A DNA stretch of 41,076 bases from a virus. How positions within the stretch are numbered: the stretch's first letter is position 1; the number at the start of each line of letters is the position of its first letter. The notes under the pieces are model-generated. The model was not told where the DNA came from and did no database searches. It worked only from the letters and a program-made list of their open reading frames with translations. The stretch is taken from the IMG/VR virus record IMGVR_UViG_3300048838_000785, positions 1 to 41,076 of that record; one strand, given 5' to 3'. A program made the position numbers and the translations under genes. Positions 7,577 to 14,859 of the stretch are shown here, one piece after another.

Positions 7577-8174
7577 AGAACCGCATCCACCTTTCCAGCC
7601 ATAGAGGGCTGCACTTGTCCGGCTCGATCCACGGTTTCGGCCCGACGAAATGAAAAATTTTTATCTTATTTTGTAAAAACGCATGCAGGTTTTTATGTCT
7701 CTCCACCCACGATGCGAGAAAATTCATTTCCGGGCCGAGAATACCGGGCTTGATCCAGCCGTAATAAATCGCATCGTTTATATAGCCCTGATCCCCACCG
7801 TCATAAGTCGAGAAGGTCTGGAACGGAACGCCGGTAAAGCTGCAATTCTCATAGAATACCACCCCCGTATTCAGAAGCGGATATTGATAGCGCAGCGAGT
7901 CCTTCCCCATCGCAAACCCGGGCCATTTAACGGACCCGAGACACAGACAGTCAGCGTCGATAAAGAGCATCTGTTTATGGCCTTTCCAGCCGTGCTTAAA
8001 GAGACTGATTTTTTTCATCGCCACCGAATAGCGGTCAGAGGCTGGAAGGTCGCACTCTATTCGGTCAGCGTGAATCGCCTCAAACTCGATGTCCGGGTTA
8101 TAGCGTCGAAAACTGCGCTCAAGCACTCGCGCCCCGACCTCATAGGCGTCATCGTAAATAGTCAAAGCAATCAT
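7563..8174 (-). CDS. GT8-type glycosyltransferase
   Basis: 203 aa from the ATG at 8174, which overlaps the previous stop (ATGA). GT8 hallmarks are all visible: an N-terminal beta strand (MIALTIYDDAYEVGARVL), a Lys-rich helix before the DxD motif FIDADC at 72-77 (DAD binds the metal and nucleotide sugar), LLNTGVVFYE, the GDQGYIND segment and a late HFVGPKPW. Family members transfer glucose, galactose, GlcNAc and similar sugars from NDP-sugars. It is shorter than many GT8 enzymes but has both halves of the fold. Acceptor unknown; the neighbouring virion-like protein is one candidate. Confidence 0.88.
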   Translation of the reverse strand: MIALTIYDDAYEVGARVLERSFRRYNPDIEFEAIHADRIECDLPASDRYSVAMKKISLFKHGWKGHKQMLFIDADCLCLGSVKWPGFAMGKDSLRYQYPLLNTGVVFYENCSFTGVPFQTFSTYDGGDQGYINDAIYYGWIKPGILGPEMNFLASWVERHKNLHAFLQNKIKIFHFVGPKPWIEPDKCSPLWLERWMRFYGTI

Positions 8175-8686
8175 GCGGCGATCCATCCGTCTATGTTGTG
8201 CGTTCTGCTCGCACCGACTGACAGAACCTGTATGCCGTATTTAGAATTCGGCTTGAGCACCCACCAGGCGATCGGCAAAGACTTGCCGAGTTCAAAGGCG
8301 TAGTCCCCGGAGCGAGCAATAAAAGAGCTGAGTTGAGTTCCGACGTTTGAGACAGTCGGGCGAGTGGTAACTACCGCAGGCGCTAAAATCGCGCTATTGC
8401 GGTTCAGGTTATGCAAAGATTGCGGCGTTCCACCGGTCGAAACGACGTCCTCGAAAAAAAGAATGTCGGCGTTGCCGCTCGATGCCACCCGAAAAGCGAA
8501 CAGCACAGCAGACGCCCCGGTTTCTATCTGCACAATGATGAGCGGCGACCCGGCGGCGTTAAACGTATCGCTAAAAGAGAAATAGAACGCCCGCCCATTG
8601 TCAGCCATTTCATCGGTCAGCGACTCTATAGCTATAGCGTGTCTGCTCGTAATGCGAGCAGCCCCCGCCCACAGTTCGCGGCTCAT
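8171..8686 (-). CDS. Virion structural (decoration/fiber-like) protein inside the sugar module
   Basis: 171 aa, beta-rich. The sequence follows a pattern common to small phage structural proteins: an N-terminal helix, FYFSFSDTF, a SPLIIVQIETG strand, an HNLNRNSAI segment, and a late WWVLKPNSKYGIQVLSVG strand pair. Ser/Thr/Ala-rich stretches (VTTRPTVSNVGTQLSSFIA) could carry sugars. It is flanked on both sides by glycan enzymes and overlaps both. I infer that it is a capsid- or neck-exposed protein and a possible glycan acceptor; the sequence alone does not prove either. Confidence 0.6.
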   Translation of the reverse strand: MSRELWAGAARITSRHAIAIESLTDEMADNGRAFYFSFSDTFNAAGSPLIIVQIETGASAVLFAFRVASSGNADILFFEDVVSTGGTPQSLHNLNRNSAILAPAVVTTRPTVSNVGTQLSSFIARSGDYAFELGKSLPIAWWVLKPNSKYGIQVLSVGASRTHNIDGWIAA

Positions 8687-9360
8687 GCCAGAACCTCACC
8701 CAAGACGCCGTCTGATTTAATGATGCCCGGAAATCGCAGCGACAGAAGCCGCCAATCCGCGATTTGCTTTTCATACCCTTCTGCTTTCTTCTCAGCCATG
8801 TGTTGCTCTTTGCCGCTCCCCCATTTCGGGTGCAGCCCGTCGCCCGTGTAATGATGCGTTTTGCCATCAGCCCCTCCGCAATCGATCCCGAGAAGCTGAA
8901 CGCCAATAGCCCCGGCCATGATTGCAAAATGCGCTGCAAAGGTCGATGACGAAAAGCGAGAAAAGCAGCCTGCCGCGAAGCTATCGTCTATTTTTTTCCA
9001 ATCGCGCAGCCGGGGGAACCGCGTTACATACTCTTCATCTATCACATTAAGAGGCGTTCCGTCAAAGGTGATCGTTCGGCAGGGCAGCACGTTCATCGGG
9101 CGCACTCCTGCATTGTAGATGGTATGCCAATCCCCGAAACACCATACAGACGGGTTCGGTACATAGAGAATTTCATGATTTACGGCTATGGTCTTTTTGT
9201 CTGCAAGCGAGTCATAGTCAAACCCGCCCATTGACGGCCCGGACCCGACGACGTAGACAACGTGATTTTTGAAAAACCCTCGCATCCATGACGGCCCCGC
9301 CTCGATCATTTTCTTCTCTTCGGCCTTGCGGTTTACGATGCGGTGCATATCAACCCGCAT
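8683..9360 (-). CDS. DUF115-type protein with GT42-like GxGPS motif (copy 2)
   Basis: 225 aa. After about 30 residues comes VVYVVGSGPSMGGFDYDSLA (GSGPSM at 39-44), then IAVNHEILYVPNPSVWCFGDW. This resembles the nucleotide-binding start of DUF115 proteins and of GT42 sialyltransferases such as Campylobacter CstII (a strand, G-x-GPS, a short helix, then an N-rich turn). A later GVQLLGIDCGG segment matches the second half of DUF115 proteins. It is a paralogue of the gene at 9976-10686. A CMP-sugar transferase role is inferred from the motif and from the linked NeuA/NeuB. The first ATG (9360) overlaps the previous gene; an in-frame ATG at 9348 is possible. Confidence 0.7.
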   Translation of the reverse strand: MRVDMHRIVNRKAEEKKMIEAGPSWMRGFFKNHVVYVVGSGPSMGGFDYDSLADKKTIAVNHEILYVPNPSVWCFGDWHTIYNAGVRPMNVLPCRTITFDGTPLNVIDEEYVTRFPRLRDWKKIDDSFAAGCFSRFSSSTFAAHFAIMAGAIGVQLLGIDCGGADGKTHHYTGDGLHPKWGSGKEQHMAEKKAEGYEKQIADWRLLSLRFPGIIKSDGVLGEVLA

Positions 9361-9985
9361 AGCCGTCAGCCACGATTGAAATTTTAGGCCGGCTTGTCAG
9401 GTGCGGCAAATCGGTCGGGCGCAAGACCACGCGGAACCCGGCTTCCTGCATGTCCTGCTTTAGCATCGTCTCTGTATAACCCCCGCAGTGATCTATGTAA
9501 GCACCATGCGGCGTCTGATGACTGACGATCCACTCGATCATCTGCTCTGCATTGAGACGCTTTGCAGCGTTAGCCACCGCTTCCCGGCTTACGGACGGGC
9601 CGCCGACATAGCCCTCATGGCTGTATCGCACAACCCACGTCAGAAGTTTTTGCTCTGCGGTCGCGCCCTCAAGCGCAATCTGCAAACCGCGCTGGAAAAA
9701 AAACTGACCACCTTTTTGATATTCGCGAAATGCAAGCCCAAAGTCAGGCACGACAATCCGGCACCGCCCTTTTTCCCACAGCACCCGACGAAAATCTTTC
9801 AGCACTCGCACCGCTGCTCGTCTCGGCATGTGTTCAAGGACATGAGAACAGTAGATAATCTCCGCGCTTCCGTCCTCGTAGGGGAGAGGGTTTTTCAGGT
9901 CATGCACGATCGGCCCGATCTTGTCAATGTTCTGCCACCCCTGCATAAGTTCGCGCCCGCATCCGACGTTTAGCTTTAAGAGCAT
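9350..9985 (-). CDS. Class I SAM-dependent methyltransferase
   Basis: 211 aa. Motif I is LKLNVGCGRELMQGW, followed by an acidic IVHDLKNPLPYEDGS, the IYCSHVLEHMP post-motif and the strand CRIVVPDFGLAFREY. This is the methyltransferase-11-like type often found in polysaccharide clusters. A GGAGGAAATACT ribosome site precedes the ATG at 9985. Lying between two DUF115-type genes, it may methylate a sugar on the glycan; a DNA or protein substrate is less likely but not excluded. Confidence 0.82.
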   Translation of the reverse strand: MLLKLNVGCGRELMQGWQNIDKIGPIVHDLKNPLPYEDGSAEIIYCSHVLEHMPRRAAVRVLKDFRRVLWEKGRCRIVVPDFGLAFREYQKGGQFFFQRGLQIALEGATAEQKLLTWVVRYSHEGYVGGPSVSREAVANAAKRLNAEQMIEWIVSHQTPHGAYIDHCGGYTETMLKQDMQEAGFRVVLRPTDLPHLTSRPKISIVADGYAG

Positions 9986-10686
9986 AGTATTTCCTCCGGG
10001 CGAGCTTTTCTGAAACGCGGAATGACCGACACCGGGGACAGGTTAATGATATTTTCAGGATCGAATTTCTGAAAAGCGTTCCTCCCGGCCCGCTCGTATT
10101 GCTCCATATACCCGTCGCCATGGTGGATCTCTCCGCCCGGTTTGAAAGACGAGCTGTAAAAATGGCAAGTGTCCCGGTCCTTCCCGCCGGCTGCTATGCG
10201 CTCGAAATACTCCCGCGCCTCCGGCAAATACGCATCGCTCGGCTTCATCTGCGCGGCTCTTTCTGCCGTCATTTTGCACTGATCGAGCCCGAGCAGGTAG
10301 ATTTTGCAACCATGCACCTGAGCAAAATTGATTGCGAGCTGCGCGGTCAGGTAGCGGGAGAATAGCCGCCCGCTTCGCAACCATTCTTCCCGACCGACAG
10401 GAGAGCCCTCCGGGCCCGTAGCTATAAACCGCGTGCAGTCGGTCAGATCCTGCAACCCGTCCGCCGTCGTTACAATATGCGCTCCATTTCGGGAGGGCTC
10501 GCATCTTCTGTAAACGTCCTGATCGTAGAAGATCCAGAAAGCCGGATCCGGTACAAACCGAATCGCATCATTGATGCAGACGCAGCACTTGTCTCTGAGC
10601 AGCTCAAAGTTGAAATGCTTGAGAGACGGGCCGCCGCCGACGATAAAGACCTCTTCGGGTAGATCATGTAAAACTCCGTTAAGCAT
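9976..10686 (-). CDS. DUF115-type protein with GT42-like GGGPSL motif (copy 1)
   Basis: 236 aa. The N-terminus reads VFIVGGGPSLKHFNFELLRD (GGGPSL at 17-22), then CVCINDAIRFVPDPAFWIFYD. The arrangement is very like the CMP-sugar-binding start of GT42 sialyltransferases and of DUF115/MptE-like proteins. Later, QLAINFAQVHGCKIYLLGLD matches the second Rossmann half. It is the first gene of the sugar module, overlapping the minor head gene by 8 bases. I favour glycosyltransferase; a pterin-type diphosphokinase, the other activity known in DUF115, is less fitting for the context. Confidence 0.7.
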   Translation of the reverse strand: MLNGVLHDLPEEVFIVGGGPSLKHFNFELLRDKCCVCINDAIRFVPDPAFWIFYDQDVYRRCEPSRNGAHIVTTADGLQDLTDCTRFIATGPEGSPVGREEWLRSGRLFSRYLTAQLAINFAQVHGCKIYLLGLDQCKMTAERAAQMKPSDAYLPEAREYFERIAAGGKDRDTCHFYSSSFKPGGEIHHGDGYMEQYERAGRNAFQKFDPENIINLSPVSVIPRFRKARPEEILCS

Positions 10687-11569
10687 TCAACTCCGCCAGC
10701 TTGCGTTCATTGCGCTCTTCTTGCTCCTGCAAGCTCTCTTGTTGCGCTTCTCTCCGGGCATCGGTCTTAGCCTCAAAGAAAGGCGCTAAAGTATGAAAGC
10801 AATTTGGATGAAAAGGAGGAAGCTGATCAAGCTCATCATACCCGGCAGTTGCACCGGTTAGCGAAAACACAAGCCCCTCATATTCAAGGCAGATTTCGGT
10901 TTCTGTGTCGTGGTCGCTGACTCTTACCAGGTCGTGCCCGAGTTCAAGCAATGAATTCTTCATCGCCATAGATTGTGCTTCCCGGACTCGCGTCCGCGCC
11001 ACCATGTCCGCGTAAGCCTCGGGATGATAGCGGCGAGTTGTCCCGGTTGCGCTATTCACCGTGATGATCTTGCCGTCCTTTCCCACCCGCTCTTCAAGCG
11101 TTTTTAGCAATTCCGATTTCACCGCTCTAGGCGTGTTGTCCGTTTCAAGGCCTGCCTTGAGAGCCTGATTTATTTTCGCTTCCTCAATGTTGTACTGCTG
11201 TGTCAGCCGGAACAACCTCTCTGTGTCGCGGGCCCCTGCATCGAGGGCGGTAAAGGTATCAAGCAAGACCTCCCGAGTAAATAGCTGGATGACCTGCTCC
11301 TGTTTACCGGACGCTCGGAGAGCTGCGGCTACCCGGCTACCGACCGCTTTCTTTGCGGACTTTTCGCCGGCAGTGTATGACTCTCGGATAGCTGCCGTAA
11401 AATACCGCGCCATGATGTCCTTGATCTTGCCGTATTCCTCGTTTACGACTTTAAGCCGGGGCTCAAAGAAGTTGTTTTCAGTCCTGCGGCTTCCGATGAC
11501 GGACTGAATAAGCGAAATGATCGTATCGCTACGGTTCTTCAGATAGCGTAAAAAGGTTTCCCGGCTCAC
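10679..11569 (-). CDS. Minor head protein (Mu gpF / SPP1 gp7-like head morphogenesis)
   Basis: 296 aa. The middle is helical; the C-terminal part has the family pattern ARTRVREAQSMAMKNSL, then TETEICLEYEGLVFSL and LPPFHPNCFHTLAPFF, with the paired Cys/His (ICLEYEG, HPNCFH) seen in phage minor capsid proteins. The end is a Gln/Glu-rich coiled coil. These proteins join the portal inside the prohead. GTG start at 11569 overlaps the previous stop (GTGA). The gene comes after the capsid here, whereas in many phages it follows the portal directly. Confidence 0.85.
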   Translation of the reverse strand: MSRETFLRYLKNRSDTIISLIQSVIGSRRTENNFFEPRLKVVNEEYGKIKDIMARYFTAAIRESYTAGEKSAKKAVGSRVAAALRASGKQEQVIQLFTREVLLDTFTALDAGARDTERLFRLTQQYNIEEAKINQALKAGLETDNTPRAVKSELLKTLEERVGKDGKIITVNSATGTTRRYHPEAYADMVARTRVREAQSMAMKNSLLELGHDLVRVSDHDTETEICLEYEGLVFSLTGATAGYDELDQLPPFHPNCFHTLAPFFEAKTDARREAQQESLQEQEERNERKLAELNA

Positions 11570-12000
11570 GGGTATTCGTTCGTCTGCCTGGTTAGATTTG
11601 TGCCGAAGCTTCGGCGCACTCGGAAGGGATCGATCAGCCGCGAAACAATATCATTATATCCGGTGTTTTTGTAGGCGTCGCGGCGTTCAGGCACGCGAAA
11701 CGATTCAGAGAAATTCCCGATTGTAAATGACTGCACGTTTTGCGCTTGAAGCGCGGCCCGCACTCCGTCGGTCGGGTTGTTAAACAGAGCAAGCGCCTGT
11801 TCCACGTTAGCCGCCATCATGCGGTCTTGCTCATCGGCAGTCCCTGACGTTATAGGATCGGGGAAGCTGTAAAGAGGGTCATAGAATAACTGACGGTAGG
11901 CTTCGGTATAGTATTTCGTTCTATCGGCAGAAGCGGCAAGGGCCCCGCCGTCCGGCTTCGTAGCCAGATAAGCAAGGGCCCATGCATCAGTGATCCACAT
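11566..12000 (-). CDS. Head-tail adaptor candidate
   Basis: 144 aa from the ATG at 12000, 8 bases after the capsid stop. An N-terminal WITDAWALAYLATKPDGG begins a mostly helical protein. Position directly downstream of the major capsid gene is where adaptor (gp15/gp6-like) proteins sit. The sequence also carries TDGVRAALQAQNVQSFTIGNFSESF, an odd beta-like stretch. I do not recognise a family with certainty; adaptor is inferred from order and size. Confidence 0.6.
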   Translation of the reverse strand: MWITDAWALAYLATKPDGGALAASADRTKYYTEAYRQLFYDPLYSFPDPITSGTADEQDRMMAANVEQALALFNNPTDGVRAALQAQNVQSFTIGNFSESFRVPERRDAYKNTGYNDIVSRLIDPFRVRRSFGTNLTRQTNEYP

Positions 12001-12008
12001 TTTTGCAG

Positions 12009-13052
12009 TTAAGCGGAGAAGCGGAGGGTTATGATCTGAGCAGTGTCGAACACGCCCGCGCCGAGCCATGCCCACGCGGTCAGGAAATGCTCGTAAGACC
12101 GTTTGTCAGTCTCCGGCCCCATGATCTCCATACCGCCTTCCTGTGCACGCTGGATTTTCATCCCGGGCGCGACAAGCAGCACGCGGAAAGCGTCACCTGT
12201 AGCGTTAGCCGGCAAGTTAGCATTCCAGCTAAAGATCGGCAGGATGTTATAGCGGAGCGCAGTCGGCGATCCGGCTACGGCTTGCTGCAAGGTTGACAGA
12301 GCGGTAAGCACACGTTCACGAGAACCAGCCGCCATGCTGACATACCCGAGCAGCGGTGCAGTCACCGGCAGGCGGCGAGTATTTTTCAGACCGTTCAGCA
12401 GAGCATACGCGCCCGCGCCGAAAGTCTGAATGTCATTTTGAACCTGAGTATTTCCAGTTGTGGTCTGGTAGGACACAGTGCTTGAGCTCGCTCCTGTCAA
12501 CAGAGCATAATGCCTGTTTGCCTGATCAAGATTGTATTCCTCGACAAACTCTTCCACGGCGTCAATCATCGGGCCGAGCTTGCGATAACGGATCATCTCT
12601 TCAGTCCAGTCGAGTTCTGCGCCGAATTTGTGGATATACCCGACAGCACGTTCAGAAGTGATTTTCTGCGATTTGACTTTAGAGCCTTCAGGAATGATGC
12701 TCCAGATTCGCCCGGAAATAGCCCGAGTGCTGACCTCCCACTGCCCGCGCTCTACGATATTCGAGACGTCCTTAAACGCCTGCATCCAGCCCATGTCATA
12801 ATCGGCACGGTTGGCGAAATCGTCGAATCGCTGGTTTACGAGGTCGGCAAGGTCGCCGGCTCGTGTGGTTGCTGAGATTTTCTCTTTATACTGCCGGGAA
12901 GCAGCGTTTGCATTTGCAGAAATGACTTCCGAAATCATTGCCCGCGCTTGTCGCTGCTCGCCTTCCGTGCCGCCGGAGAAACCAAAGGCTTTCTGAACTG
13001 TATCGAGAAAAGCCGACTTGCTGTTGTGATCGTCTTTAAATAGTTTTACCAT
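12009..13052 (-). CDS. Major capsid protein
   Basis: 347 aa, in the expected slot after a scaffold-like and a decoration-like gene. Features fitting an HK97-fold capsid: a charged N-terminal arm with a helix (EGEQRQARAMISEVISANANAA), a long central segment with an E-loop-like stretch (STRAISGRIWSIIPEGSKVKSQ) and a long helix rich in Glu (MIDAVEEFVEEYNLDQANRHYALL), followed by P- and A-domain strands. The C-terminus ends GVFDTAQIITLRF. A strong AGGGAG ribosome site precedes the ATG at 13052. Sequence divergence is high; the call depends on order, size and fold-like pattern. Confidence 0.85.
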   Translation of the reverse strand: MVKLFKDDHNSKSAFLDTVQKAFGFSGGTEGEQRQARAMISEVISANANAASRQYKEKISATTRAGDLADLVNQRFDDFANRADYDMGWMQAFKDVSNIVERGQWEVSTRAISGRIWSIIPEGSKVKSQKITSERAVGYIHKFGAELDWTEEMIRYRKLGPMIDAVEEFVEEYNLDQANRHYALLTGASSSTVSYQTTTGNTQVQNDIQTFGAGAYALLNGLKNTRRLPVTAPLLGYVSMAAGSRERVLTALSTLQQAVAGSPTALRYNILPIFSWNANLPANATGDAFRVLLVAPGMKIQRAQEGGMEIMGPETDKRSYEHFLTAWAWLGAGVFDTAQIITLRFSA

Positions 13053-13065
13053 TTTCGTTCGCTCC

Positions 13066-13458
13066 CTAGATCAGTTTCAGACTGGAATCGAAATAGATTC
13101 GAGCCGTGGTCTGTCCGTTCGTTTTGGTCTGGATGTAGTAACCGATCAGAGGGTCACCGGTTGCAGGTGTGCTGATGAGTTTCGATGTCGAAACGGACCA
13201 GTAAACCTTGTCACCGATAGATCCGGTTGCTGCGGTTGTGGCGTCATGCTCAAGCTCGTCGCACTGCGTAAGCAGCGAATAGAGATTGTTTGAGCTGCCG
13301 GACTCAAGGCGATTATCGTCAGCCTCTGCCACGGTCGCAAAAACGAACCCGCAAATATCCTCGACTTGTTTAAATTGCCCTGCGGTCACGCCGCCTGTCG
13401 GGACGGGAAGATTTATATGGCGTCGTCTGTGCGACTCCACTTGTACTGTCATAGCCAT
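13066..13458 (-). CDS. DUF2190-like capsid decoration protein
   Basis: 130 aa from the ATG at 13458, which has GGAGG 7 bases upstream; the longer frame to 13530 lacks a ribosome site. The body is a small beta barrel pattern ending GDPLIGYYIQTKTNGQTTARIYFDSS, the signature of DUF2190-type trimeric decoration or head-fiber proteins (an IGDKVYW strand, IGYY, then a closing RIYF strand). It is immediately upstream of the capsid gene, as usual for this family. About 136 bases without a gene lie upstream. Confidence 0.75.
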   Translation of the reverse strand: MAMTVQVESHRRRHINLPVPTGGVTAGQFKQVEDICGFVFATVAEADDNRLESGSSNNLYSLLTQCDELEHDATTAATGSIGDKVYWSVSTSKLISTPATGDPLIGYYIQTKTNGQTTARIYFDSSLKLI

Positions 13459-13594
13459 AAGACAGCCTCCAATTATGATTTTTTGGAGCCTGTCCGGCCT
13501 CTCTCCATGTCCAGGAGCGATACTGTGCAACCTATAAAAGGTCTTTCAGAAATGCAAGCAAAAAAGAATAGAACGTGACTCGAAGAAACGCGGC
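13459..13594 (-). promoter_or_regulatory. Intergenic leader upstream of decoration and capsid genes, possible promoter
   Basis: This is the widest gap in the otherwise packed head operon. It contains a TTGCAT with TATAGG 15 bases downstream (minus strand), and a TTGCTT 19 bases from the same box, neither at ideal spacing. A strong GGAGG lies just before the ATG. A separate promoter for the two most abundant head proteins would be reasonable, but the sequence evidence is weak. Confidence 0.3.
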
Positions 13595-13753
13595 TCAGTC
13601 CGTCTCCGGCTTTTCGGGCTCTTCCGCGTCGCCTGCCAATCGGACGTTCCCAAGGTCGTGCAAGTTCGGCTTCGGTTGCGGTCGCTCGAATAGCGGCTTT
13701 TTGGTGGTCAGCTCCTGTTCGGGCTGCGCTTGCTCAGTAGTTTTCACTTTCAT
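13595..13753 (-). CDS. 52-aa acidic/Pro-rich protein downstream of the scaffold gene
   Basis: A small frame starting at an ATG that overlaps the stop of the scaffold-like gene (ATGA) and ending at a TGA at 13595. The product is polar, with MKVKTTEQAQPEQEL at the start, basic FERPQPKPNL in the middle and a strongly acidic DAEEPEKPETD end. The overlap and codon pattern make it a likely real gene. Function unknown; it could be a separately made capsid-assembly peptide. Confidence 0.6.
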   Translation of the reverse strand: MKVKTTEQAQPEQELTTKKPLFERPQPKPNLHDLGNVRLAGDAEEPEKPETD

Positions 13754-14859
13754 TTCGCACCCCCGCCAAAGTCAGGCATCCAGTCAGCACGACTATCGGT
13801 CTTGCCGCTCCCGCCCGCAGGCAGTCGGGGCCCGGTTGACTCGTCAAAATTCACACCGGGGATTTTAGCGCCGGCAGCAACCAGAGCGTCTGTTTCCGTT
13901 TTTGCCCGGTCGAGCACCACGCGCACCGCATCTTCGATCTTCTGACCCTCTTCAAGGTGCAACGTCTGGATCGAGTCAGCCGCCCGCTTGCGGATAAATT
14001 CGGGCATATCCTTCCCGATCTCTGAGATTTTCTCCCGTGCGTCGATAGCGGTCAGCCGTCCGGAGGCCTCTTTATAGGTTTTGCTCAGATTTTCGTGCTC
14101 GCCTTTGAGCCTCTCCAGCTCGGATGCGGGTACAAAGCTCTTCTCAACGTAAGCCCTGATCTCCGCGTCTCCGGTCAGGATCTCCTCAAGCGGCCATAAT
14201 TGAGTGGGCTTAATTGTGAGGTCGCGGGAAACGTTTTTGAAGAATTTCAAGACCTCATGAAAATTTGTTGGGTCGATACTGACCCGCCGATCGTCGGCCA
14301 TTTTTTGCTCCTCTGCGGCGATTGCCAATAGTTCTGTTGATCCGGGAAAAGCCGGGGCTTTTTGCGTAAGTACAATTCCTGTGATTTCTGAAATATCGAG
14401 CGCTTGGTCCATTTCTGCGCCGGGCTCAACGATCCACTCACCCTCCATGCTGACAGCGCGAATATCCCGCGCTTCGGGGGCTATATGCCCGATAATAACG
14501 GATGAAAGAACGCCATTTATATTCCGCAGAGCCGCCGCTACCACCTCGCCGAGCACTTTACGGCCTTCACGCTGTGATGGATCTGTGTGTCCTCGATCCT
14601 CAAATAATTTCAGGCCAGCCTTGACTTTCTCATGGGCTTTAGCTACCGCATCGCGGGCCCATGCGATCGGGCGGGACAGCCCGGACGTTAAGCGAGAAGG
14701 GTTGGAAACGCCCTCATGAAATAGACGATACGCTTTGAGGATCGGGGCTTTTTCTTTTGCTTTCAGCTCTGCAATTTTTCCCGGGCCTACGATCTCCCGG
14801 ATTTCGGCCTCAGTAAGCGCGGCCTCAGCCGCAGAAATTTCAATTCGTATCGTTTCCAT
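13750..14859 (-). CDS. Scaffold / prohead-protease-like protein
   Basis: 369 aa between portal and capsid. The first half has globular segments (GEVVAAALRNINGVLSSVIIGHIA, then IRAVSMEGEWIVE) that look like a protease-like or prohead core domain. The second half is helical and charged (ASELERLKGEHENLSKTYKEASGRL), typical of scaffolds, and the C-terminus is a Gly-rich acidic tail (RADWMPDFGGGAK). I cannot point to a catalytic triad. Start ATG overlaps the portal end by 20 bases. Confidence 0.65.
   Translation of the reverse strand: METIRIEISAAEAALTEAEIREIVGPGKIAELKAKEKAPILKAYRLFHEGVSNPSRLTSGLSRPIAWARDAVAKAHEKVKAGLKLFEDRGHTDPSQREGRKVLGEVVAAALRNINGVLSSVIIGHIAPEARDIRAVSMEGEWIVEPGAEMDQALDISEITGIVLTQKAPAFPGSTELLAIAAEEQKMADDRRVSIDPTNFHEVLKFFKNVSRDLTIKPTQLWPLEEILTGDAEIRAYVEKSFVPASELERLKGEHENLSKTYKEASGRLTAIDAREKISEIGKDMPEFIRKRAADSIQTLHLEEGQKIEDAVRVVLDRAKTETDALVAAGAKIPGVNFDESTGPRLPAGGSGKTDSRADWMPDFGGGAK

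Noticed and set aside
6830-8303. Plus-strand frames of more than 200 codons opposite the radical SAM and GT8 genes
   Set aside because: The minus strand carries full catalytic motifs with operon overlaps; the plus frames are shadows.
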